This document shows positions 1 to 4,795 of a DNA stretch of 6,540 nucleotides, piece after piece (the first letter of the stretch is position 1; each line of letters starts with the position of its first letter). The notes beneath the pieces are model-generated. The model was not told where the DNA came from. It made no database searches and saw only the letters and a list, made by a program, of their open reading frames with translations. The DNA comes from Phycisphaerales bacterium UBA966. GTDB taxonomy: Bacteria > Planctomycetota > Phycisphaerae > Phycisphaerales > SM1A02. The position numbers and the translations under genes are program-made. Location: the NCBI GenBank assembly GCA_002292895.1, contig DBCE01000099.1, positions 1,826 through 8,365 of the forward strand. Direction: 5' to 3'.

Positions 1-449
1 CCGGAGATAGCGCGCGGGTCAACCATCGCCCCGCCACCACCAAGCAACTCAAAGCTGCGGATGATTCCCGTAACGGTTCCCAGAATCCCGAGCATCGGTG
101 CGGCAGTGATGATGGTGGACAGCGTGGCCATGCAGCGATCCATACGAATGCGTTCCGCTTCCACCGAACCCACCGCGACCGCATCGCTGGCGCCGTCGTT
201 GAGGAGCGCCGTGGCTACCCGCGAGTACACGGTGTCACTGGTCCCAGCCAACGCATCCACGCGGGCACGATCGCCGCGTCGGAACGACTCCATGAGCATC
301 ACAAACCCACGCTTGGCGCCGGGACCGTTCTGCTTGAACCAAAAGACCCCGCGCTCAAAGGACACGGCCACGGAAACGACGCTCAGGATGAAGAGCGGCC
401 ACATGACGGGTCCGCCGCGGTGCATCAGTGCTAAGAATGAATCGATCAT
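1..449 (-). CDS. MotA/TolQ/ExbB proton channel family protein (5' part, runs off left edge)
   Basis: This is an inner-membrane proton channel subunit of the ExbB/TolQ/MotA type. Such proteins work with an ExbD/TolR partner to turn proton-motive force into mechanical work on the envelope, for example TonB-dependent uptake or Tol-Pal function. The frame reads from ATG (449-447) to the window edge without a stop and gives 149 residues. It starts MIDSFLALMHRGGPVMWPLF. A first membrane segment spans about residues 14-32 and is followed by FERGVFWF. A cytoplasmic stretch with SFRRGD and VEAERIRMDRCM leads into the diagnostic motif APMLGILGTVTGIIRSF at about 117-133, the start of the second membrane segment and the most conserved part of the family. 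Family members are usually about 200-240 residues, so the last third lies outside the window. The partner gene, which would decide between ExbB, TolQ and MotA, is not visible. No Shine-Dalgarno precedes the ATG; the leader is C-rich. Family assignment is strong; the subtype is open. Confidence 0.9.
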   Translation of the reverse strand, partial: MIDSFLALMHRGGPVMWPLFILSVVSVAVSFERGVFWFKQNGPGAKRGFVMLMESFRRGDRARVDALAGTSDTVYSRVATALLNDGASDAVAVGSVEAERIRMDRCMATLSTIITAAPMLGILGTVTGIIRSFELLGGGGAMVDPRAIS

Positions 450-460
450 GGTGGGTGGGG

Positions 461-477
461 GCCGCGGGACGCGCGGC
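461..477 (-). other. GC-rich hairpin in the leader of the ExbB-like gene
   Basis: GCCGCG at 461-466 and CGCGGC at 472-477 are perfect inverted repeats around a 5-nt loop. On the minus strand the hairpin lies about 12-28 nt upstream of the ATG at 449, where a ribosome binding site would normally be, and no purine-rich SD is present. It could influence translation of the ExbB-like mRNA, or it could be a chance product of very GC-rich sequence. The symmetry is directly visible; any role is inferred. Confidence 0.3.
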
Positions 478-486
478 GAGTGGGGA

Positions 487-492
487 ATCATA
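487..492 (-). promoter_or_regulatory. Candidate -10 box (TATGAT) for the ExbB-like gene
   Basis: Read on the minus strand, this hexamer is TATGAT, one mismatch from the sigma-70 consensus TATAAT. It lies 37 nt upstream of the ATG at 449, giving a predicted leader of about 30 nt. No good -35 hexamer is visible 16-18 nt further upstream; the nearest candidates are weak. The box sits back-to-back with the -10 of ispA. Confidence 0.4.
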
Positions 493-502
493 CGGAGTTC
501 GG

Positions 503-508
503 TACACT
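503..508 (+). promoter_or_regulatory. Candidate -10 box (TACACT) for ispA, leaderless spacing
   Basis: TACACT matches TATAAT at four of six positions, including the key TA and final T. Exactly 7 nt separate it from the ATG at 516, so transcription would begin at or next to the start codon and give a leaderless mRNA. It is embedded in an inverted repeat, CGGAGT (493-498) and ACTCCG (506-511) with a 7-nt loop, which could be an operator. No convincing -35 is visible. The same hexamer occurs before dxs and before the minus-strand lipoprotein gene. Confidence 0.45.
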
Positions 509-515
509 CCGCGGA

Positions 516-1391
516 ATGACCGCGCTCGGCACGCACGCAACGGATTCCCAACTCATTATTGAGGTCGAAACTGCGCTCAATCAGGCGCTGGCCGATCATC
601 TCTTGGCTCCCAAACTGCGCGAAGCGATGCAGTACGCGGTGCTGGGAGGCGGTAAGCGCGTGCGCCCGGTACTCACCTTGCGGGCGTGCGAGGCAGTGGG
701 CGGGCGGCGTGCCGACGCCGTTCCTGCAGCCATCGCCCTGGAAATGATCCACTGCTTTAGTTTGGTTCATGATGACCTTCCGGCCCTCGATAATGACGAC
801 CTCCGCCGCGGTCGCCCCACCACCCACAAGGCCCACGGTGAAGCACTTGCCATCCTGGCTGGCGATGCATTGACTTCGGTAGCGATGGAAATTGCCCTTG
901 ATTCACCGGTGCGCGCTGCGGACATCACCCGGGAATTGGCCTCCGCCACCACTGCCATGATCACCGGTCAGGTCTACGACACCCTGGCCGGATTCCCCGG
1001 CAACTTTCCGGCGGCCGATCGCCTCCGCTTGGTGCACGACAACAAGACCGGCGCGCTGATCCGCTGCGCGTGCCGCATGGGCGCCCTGTGCGGCACGCCC
1101 GACGAATCGCGCCTCCAGGCACTCACCACCTACGGCAACTCCATGGGTCTGATGTTCCAAGTGGTGGACGACATCCTGGACGAAACCCAATCCACCGAGC
1201 ACCTTGGCAAGGCTGCCGGCAAAGATCGGGAGGCAGGAAAGCTCACATATCCAAGCGTCTTTGGCCTTGACGAAAGCCATCGCCACGTGGCACAACTCTT
1301 GGAAATTGCCTTGAGCGCCCTCAAACCCTTCGGAAATGCCGCCGAACCGCTCCGATTGACCGCCCACGCGCTGGCAACTCGGACTAAATAA
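516..1391 (+). CDS. ispA: Polyprenyl (probably farnesyl) diphosphate synthase
   Basis: This is a cytosolic trans-prenyltransferase that condenses dimethylallyl or geranyl diphosphate with isopentenyl diphosphate to give C15 (possibly C20) prenyl diphosphate. The 291-residue product has the family landmarks in order: GGGKRVRP at 44-51 (diphosphate binding); the first Asp-rich motif DDLPALD at 86-92 followed by NDDLRRGRPTTH; GQVYD at 151-155; KTGAL at 177-181; the second Asp-rich motif DDILD at 218-222; and GKDREAGKLTYP at 235-246. Phe81, five residues before the first Asp-rich motif, is aromatic like the Tyr of E. coli IspA, which favours short (C15) products; this is an inference from family knowledge. 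An in-frame GTG at 480 would add 12 residues, but ATG 516 fits the usual N-terminus and sits 7 nt after a TACACT box. There is no SD. dxs follows 109 nt downstream, an isoprenoid pairing seen in many bacteria. FPP versus GGPP synthase is not settled. Confidence 0.93.
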   Translation: MTALGTHATDSQLIIEVETALNQALADHLLAPKLREAMQYAVLGGGKRVRPVLTLRACEAVGGRRADAVPAAIALEMIHCFSLVHDDLPALDNDDLRRGRPTTHKAHGEALAILAGDALTSVAMEIALDSPVRAADITRELASATTAMITGQVYDTLAGFPGNFPAADRLRLVHDNKTGALIRCACRMGALCGTPDESRLQALTTYGNSMGLMFQVVDDILDETQSTEHLGKAAGKDREAGKLTYPSVFGLDESHRHVAQLLEIALSALKPFGNAAEPLRLTAHALATRTK

Positions 1392-1403
1392 CCACCACTG
1401 CGC

Positions 1404-1409
1404 TACACT
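1404..1409 (+). promoter_or_regulatory. Candidate -10 box (TACACT) upstream of dxs
   Basis: This TACACT is identical to the candidate -10 of ispA and begins 12 nt after the ispA stop. A start about 7 nt downstream would give dxs a leader of roughly 85 nt. That leader contains CCGCTT (1416-1421) pairing perfectly with AAGCGG (1444-1449), enclosing the palindrome CGTGGCCACG (1433-1442). No clear -35 is visible. dxs may therefore have its own promoter besides possible read-through from ispA. Confidence 0.35.
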
Positions 1410-1500
1410 TTCCCACCGCTTCCGAATGCCCCCGTGGCCACGTAAGCGGAGCGCCCGGATCACCAATGGTCGAGCGCTGACAGGTACCCAAGACTCCCCC

Positions 1501-3477
1501 ATGAAGCTCCTCCCATCGATCGCTGGTCCCGCCGACCTTAAGAAGCTCTCCATCGAACAATTGCCGCAACTGGCCGCGGAAGTTCGTCAAGCCATTTGCG
1601 ACCAGGTTGCAAAGTCGGGCGGACACCTTGCGCCGAATCTCGGCGTGGTGGATCTGACCATCGCGATGCATTACGTCTTTGACTTCGGTCATGATCGATT
1701 GCTGTGGGATGTTGGTCACCAGTGCTACACGCACAAGCTCCTCACCGGACGGCAGCACCTCTTAGGAAAGTTGCGTCAGCGCGGCGGCATGTCTGGCTTC
1801 CCCGAGCCACGCGAATCAAACTTCGATCTCTTCTCCGTTGGCCATGCCGGTACCGGTATCTCCACTGCTGTTGGTGTAGCGCGCGGCGATACGCTTGGTG
1901 GTGAGGGCTGGAGCGCCGACAACGCCGATGGTCGCCGCGTTGCGGTGGTGATTGGCGATGCCAGCATCGTGAACGGTGTGGCGATGGAAGGCCTGAACAA
2001 CGCCGGCACCCTGCACCGTCAGTTCTTGGTGGTGCTCAATGACAACGGCATGTCGATCGCCAAGCCACAGGGCGCGGTCGCTGCTTACTTTGACCATGTG
2101 CGCCTGAGCCAGGGTTACAGTGAATTCAAGAAGACCGCCCGTGAATTTGCCAAGCACATGCCCGGCGGCAGCACGCTGGCAGAGATCTACCACCGTCTGG
2201 GCGAAGTCTCCAAGAATCTGGCGCATGAAGTGCACACCAATGGTTGGTTTGAGCACTTCAACTTGGTCACGGTTGGACCAGTCGACGGCCATGACATCAA
2301 GGCCTTGGTCGATGTGCTGAATGAGGCCAAGGAATTCGATCGCCCCATGGTGCTGCACGTGAAGACCGTGAAGGGCAAGGGCTTCGGATTTGCCGAACAA
2401 GACAGCTGCACCTTCCACTCACCGAGCCCCTTCAACATGCTCGACGACATGGAGAACGAAGGCTGCCGCGTTGAACTGAAGAAGAGCGGTCGATCCTTCA
2501 CCGCAGCGTTCGGCGAAGCGATGACCGACCTGATGGCGCGCGATCCAAAGGTGGTGGCGTGCACCGCTGCCATGCCAGACGGCACCGGCATCTCCAAGGT
2601 GCAGGCCAAGTTCCCCGACCGCGTCTGGGACACCGGCATCTGCGAGAGCCACGCCGCCGACATGATGTGCGGTCTTGCCAAGACTGGCTGGAAGCCGTTC
2701 ATGGCCGTGTACAGCACGTTCCTGCAGCGCGCGTTTGATCAGTGCTTCCAGGAAGCTGCGCTGCAAGGCCTGCCACTGCGTCTCTGCCTCGACCGCGCCG
2801 GACTGGTTGGCGGCGACGGCGCAGTGCACCATGGCTTCTGCGATATCGCCATGCTTTCCGTGCTACCGAACGCCGTCATCATGGGAGCTCTTGATGAGCC
2901 AAGCATGAAGGCTGCGCTTGAATTCATGGCAAGCCACGAAGCAGGCCTCACCAGCCTCCGCTATCCGCGCGAGGCAGTGCTCGATCGCTTCACCAACACC
3001 GCTTGCCCACCGTTTGAACTCGGCAAGTCGCGCGCTCTGATTCGCCACGCGCGCCCGGATGTTGCCATCGTTGCGTTTGGAACCATGGCGCACGAGTCAG
3101 CAGAAGCGATCGCCCTCCTCGGTGAGTACACCGTTGACCTGTACGACGCGCGCTTTGCCAAGCCCATTGATGTGGCGCTTCTCAAGGACCTGCTCGGACG
3201 CGGGATCCCGGTGGTGACCATTGAAGATCACTCCATCCGCGGCGGCTTCGGCGCGTGCGTCTTGGAGGCGTGCAACGATCACGGCCTGGATACACGGCTC
3301 ATCACGCGCCTGGCGATTCCAGACTTCTGGATCCACCACGGCGAACGCAAGGAGCAGTTGGTCGATTGCGGGCTTGATCCTGCAGCAATCGCCCGTACTG
3401 TTCGATCAGTGATCGAAGGTCGATCAACACCAACATCCACGACCAGCGCACCAACACGCTCAACCAGCGCCGTCTGA
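1501..3477 (+). CDS. dxs: 1-deoxy-D-xylulose-5-phosphate synthase
   Basis: This thiamine-diphosphate enzyme condenses pyruvate with glyceraldehyde 3-phosphate to give DXP, the entry step of the MEP isoprenoid pathway (also feeding thiamine and pyridoxal synthesis). The 658-residue product has the full DXS architecture. An N-terminal ThDP/Mg domain (about 1-320) carries SGGHLAPNLG with His42, WDVGHQCYTHKLLTG at 69-83, SVGHAGTGIS at 112-121, the Mg motif GDAS...N (Asp153, Asn182) and VGPVDGHD at 258-265. A central domain has catalytic Glu382 in GICESHA, YSTFLQRAFDQ, DRAGLVGGDG and His443. A transketolase C-terminal domain runs from about 518 to 637. The start at 1501 gives the common MxLLxxIxxPxDLKxL beginning; an in-frame ATG at 1426 would add 25 Arg-rich residues and looks unlikely. 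No SD is visible. Several normally invariant motifs are altered (GDG to GDA, EQHA to ESHA, NDNEMS to NDNGMS). The protein ends in a Ser/Thr-rich tail of about 18 residues encoded by a tandem repeat. The DXS call is secure. Confidence 0.95.
   Translation: MKLLPSIAGPADLKKLSIEQLPQLAAEVRQAICDQVAKSGGHLAPNLGVVDLTIAMHYVFDFGHDRLLWDVGHQCYTHKLLTGRQHLLGKLRQRGGMSGFPEPRESNFDLFSVGHAGTGISTAVGVARGDTLGGEGWSADNADGRRVAVVIGDASIVNGVAMEGLNNAGTLHRQFLVVLNDNGMSIAKPQGAVAAYFDHVRLSQGYSEFKKTAREFAKHMPGGSTLAEIYHRLGEVSKNLAHEVHTNGWFEHFNLVTVGPVDGHDIKALVDVLNEAKEFDRPMVLHVKTVKGKGFGFAEQDSCTFHSPSPFNMLDDMENEGCRVELKKSGRSFTAAFGEAMTDLMARDPKVVACTAAMPDGTGISKVQAKFPDRVWDTGICESHAADMMCGLAKTGWKPFMAVYSTFLQRAFDQCFQEAALQGLPLRLCLDRAGLVGGDGAVHHGFCDIAMLSVLPNAVIMGALDEPSMKAALEFMASHEAGLTSLRYPREAVLDRFTNTACPPFELGKSRALIRHARPDVAIVAFGTMAHESAEAIALLGEYTVDLYDARFAKPIDVALLKDLLGRGIPVVTIEDHSIRGGFGACVLEACNDHGLDTRLITRLAIPDFWIHHGERKEQLVDCGLDPAAIARTVRSVIEGRSTPTSTTSAPTRSTSAV
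3401..3417. repeat. Perfect 17-bp palindrome within the 3' end of dxs
   Basis: TTCGATCA and TGATCGAA are perfect 8-bp inverted arms around a single central G. The element lies inside dxs and encodes part of VRSVIEG. A third CGATCA follows at 3421-3426. No T-run follows, so it is not an obvious terminator. It could be a protein-binding site or simply coincidence of codon choice. Confidence 0.45.
3429..3470 (+). repeat. Tandem 21-bp duplication at the 3' end of dxs
   Basis: Two adjacent 21-bp units, 3429-3449 and 3450-3470, match at 17 of 21 positions. Both begin ACCAACA and end ACCAGCGC. The unit is a whole number of codons, and together the copies encode the heptads PTSTTSA and PTRSTSA (one residue shared at the reading-frame boundary) that form most of the non-conserved tail of DXS. 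This is a visible small in-frame duplication. Confidence 0.7.
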
Positions 3478-3532
3478 TCCGCTAGCGCCAACCTGTTCGA
3501 CCCACCCTGCCAGCCCCACCGCGAGAACCACG

Positions 3533-4282
3533 ATGGCCATCCTTGTCATCCAGCATTCCAAGATCAGCGACCCGGGACTCCTGGGAGTTTCGCTCCGCGC
3601 ACACGGTCAACGCGTTCGTATCGTTCGCGTTGATCTTGGTCAGCCGTTGCCCAACGACCTTGATGACGTGCACGGCCTGATTTCGCTGGGTGGCCCACAG
3701 TCTGCCAACGGCAACGATGCTTGGAACGCAGCTGAGTTAGAACTCATGCGCGAGGCGCACGCCCGACAGATCCCGATTCTTGGAATCTGCCTCGGCGCGC
3801 AGATGCTTGCAAAGGCGCTTGGCGGCGAAGTGGCAACCATGGCCAAGCCTGAACTCGGCTGGGTTCCAGTACGCGCTACCGGTATCGGCGTTGAAGATGT
3901 CCTCCACGCCGGCATCGGCTGGACGCAGTACGTCTTTGAGAGCCACGGCGACCACGTTTCAAAGTTGCCGGAAGGCGCCACCGTGGTCATGAAGGGCGAG
4001 GCCTGCCCGGTGCAGGCGTTCCGCGTGGGCGCACTGAGCTACGGAATTCAGTACCACCCAGAGTGGACGCGCGAGACCATCCTTGGCGAAATTGATACCG
4101 CCACCGATGCCGAACTCGCTGCGGTTGGCACCACCAAGTCCAACCTGCGCCAAGCCACCGCGGAGCACTACCCCGCTGCCGAACGCAACTCGAAGCGAGT
4201 CTTTGAATTGGCCAATTTGCTGCTCTTTCCAGCTGGTCGACAGCAAACCGGCTTGGTTGCTCCGGGCTGGGTGCATCACTAA
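3533..4282 (+). CDS. Class I glutamine amidotransferase, GMP synthase-like, stand-alone
   Basis: This is a stand-alone type 1 glutamine amidotransferase domain, resembling the GMP-synthase-like GATase1 subgroup. Such proteins hydrolyse glutamine, or a gamma-glutamyl amide, through a Cys-His-Glu triad; the physiological substrate here is unknown. The 249-residue protein shows SLGGPQSAN at 51-59 (oxyanion region), the nucleophile elbow GICLGAQ with Cys86, GWVPV at 109-113, ESHGDHVSKLPEGA at 136-149, ACPVQAFRVG and YGIQYHPEW with His175 and Glu177. The triad looks complete, so the protein should be catalytically competent. About 70 residues follow the HPE motif, as is usual in this subgroup. No synthetase domain is fused and none is encoded next to it. 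The ATG at 3533 lies 55 nt after the dxs stop, with no promoter-like sequence or strong SD in the gap, so co-transcription with dxs is likely. Fold and active site are confident; the role is not. Confidence 0.88.
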   Translation: MAILVIQHSKISDPGLLGVSLRAHGQRVRIVRVDLGQPLPNDLDDVHGLISLGGPQSANGNDAWNAAELELMREAHARQIPILGICLGAQMLAKALGGEVATMAKPELGWVPVRATGIGVEDVLHAGIGWTQYVFESHGDHVSKLPEGATVVMKGEACPVQAFRVGALSYGIQYHPEWTRETILGEIDTATDAELAAVGTTKSNLRQATAEHYPAAERNSKRVFELANLLLFPAGRQQTGLVAPGWVHH

Positions 4283-4310
4283 CTGATTGCCATGAATGTG
4301 CGCTGCCTTT

Positions 4311-4331
4311 CCGCCCAATAGTCATGGGCGG
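4311..4331 (+). terminator. Hairpin between the amidotransferase and yraN genes (possible terminator or attenuator)
   Basis: CCGCCCA (4311-4317) and TGGGCGG (4325-4331) form a perfect 7-bp GC-rich stem with a 7-nt loop, 28 nt after the amidotransferase stop. The downstream sequence contains only a TTT, not a proper U-tract, so it is a weak candidate for an intrinsic terminator on either strand. If it does end upstream transcription, yraN would need the TAC-type promoter at 4346. It could also act as a processing or attenuation structure. Confidence 0.4.
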
Positions 4332-4345
4332 GCGGATTTCGCTCA

Positions 4346-4351
4346 TACGCT
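4346..4351 (+). promoter_or_regulatory. Candidate -10 box (TACGCT) for yraN, leaderless spacing
   Basis: TACGCT differs from the TACACT boxes of this window at one position and sits exactly 7 nt before the chosen yraN ATG, the same spacing as at ispA. That would give a leaderless or near-leaderless mRNA. The match to TATAAT is modest and no -35 is visible, so it rests on analogy. Confidence 0.3.
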
Positions 4352-4358
4352 CGCTGCG

Positions 4359-4751
4359 ATGGAGCCAACTACTAACTCGTTGTCGCGCGCTGAAATCGGC
4401 GTGGCCGGCGAACGCGCCGCCGCCCAGTACTTGGCGGATCGTGGCTACACCGTCATGGAACGGAACCTCCGCATCGGCGACGACGAGGCGGACATCGTTG
4501 CCATGGCGCCGGGTGGAGCGGTGGCGATTGTTGAAGTCAAGACGCGCCGTGGACCGTGGAACCCCGAGGAGCGCGTCGACGCAGTGAAGCAAGGCAATCT
4601 GGTGCGACTTGCCGCCACCCTGCTCGAGCGACCGGAGTTCCATGACCGTATGTTTCAGTTTGACGTGGTGGCGGTATCCGTGGAGACCGATGGCACTCTC
4701 ACCGTATTGCACTGGCCACACGCGTTCGATGCGAGCGGGACGCCTTGGTAG
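4359..4751 (+). CDS. yraN: YraN/UPF0102 family protein (PD-(D/E)XK nuclease-like fold)
   Basis: This is a small cytosolic protein of the YraN (UPF0102) family, which has a Holliday-junction-resolvase-like restriction endonuclease fold. Its in vivo role is poorly defined; DNA processing is assumed from the fold. The 130-residue product shows the conserved run: GVAGERAAAQYLADRGY at 14-30, ERNLRIGDDEADIVAM with Glu43 and Asp45 (family form GEIDLI), the nuclease core VEVKTRR with Glu59 and Lys61, and RVDAVKQGNLVRLA at 72-85. FQFDVVAV follows at 99-106, and the end is HAF. The metal-binding Asp/Glu/Lys set looks intact. ATG 4359 was chosen because family members begin 10-15 residues before GxxGE; an in-frame ATG at 4296 would add 21 residues and place the 4311-4331 hairpin inside the gene. 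There is no SD. The gene is convergent with the lipoprotein gene, 43 nt away. Confidence 0.87.
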   Translation: MEPTTNSLSRAEIGVAGERAAAQYLADRGYTVMERNLRIGDDEADIVAMAPGGAVAIVEVKTRRGPWNPEERVDAVKQGNLVRLAATLLERPEFHDRMFQFDVVAVSVETDGTLTVLHWPHAFDASGTPW

Positions 4752-4761
4752 AGGCTCATCT

Positions 4762-4795
4762 CAGTGCGGCGCCCAAGTCAGTGAGGCGCCCAACT
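4762..4795. repeat. Tandem 17-bp repeat in the convergent junction
   Basis: CAGTGCGGCGCCCAAGT (4762-4778) is directly followed by CAGTGAGGCGCCCAACT (4779-4795), with 15 of 17 positions identical. A partial third unit begins with CAGCG at 4796. The array fills most of the 43-bp gap between two convergent genes, and its last base is the first base of the TCA that encodes the lipoprotein's TGA stop. Confidence 0.75.
4768..4790. terminator. GGCGCC hairpin between convergent genes (possible bidirectional terminator)
   Basis: GGCGCC is its own reverse complement. It occurs in both repeat units (4768-4773 and 4785-4790), so the copies can pair as a 6-bp GC stem with an 11-nt loop on either transcript. 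The position between two converging stop codons suits a shared terminator. No T-run flanks it on either side, so intrinsic termination is uncertain. Confidence 0.4.

Noticed and set aside
480..515. GTG start at 480 for ispA
   Set aside because: It would add 12 residues, place the promoter-like TACACT and dyad inside the gene, and is not supported by the family's N-terminus.
61..519. Plus-strand open frame of 152 codons opposite the ExbB-like gene
   Set aside because: It is antisense to a gene with clear ExbB/TolQ motifs, has no recognisable domain and is rich in Ser/Arg/Thr as expected for a shadow frame in GC-rich DNA.
903..1553. Minus-strand open frame of 216 codons opposite ispA and the dxs leader
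   Set aside because: It crosses an ispA gene with all catalytic motifs and has no domain resemblance.
1816..2418. Minus-strand open frame of 200 codons inside dxs
   Set aside because: It is antisense to the conserved ThDP domain of dxs; the composition looks like a reverse-complement shadow.
4296..4358. ATG start at 4296 for yraN
   Set aside because: The extra 21 residues precede the conserved YraN start region and would put the 7-bp hairpin into the coding sequence; ATG 4359 fits the family length better, though this is not proven.
3987..4721. Minus-strand open frame of 244 codons spanning the amidotransferase and yraN genes
   Set aside because: It overlaps two recognisable plus-strand genes and the gap between them, and shows no family motif.
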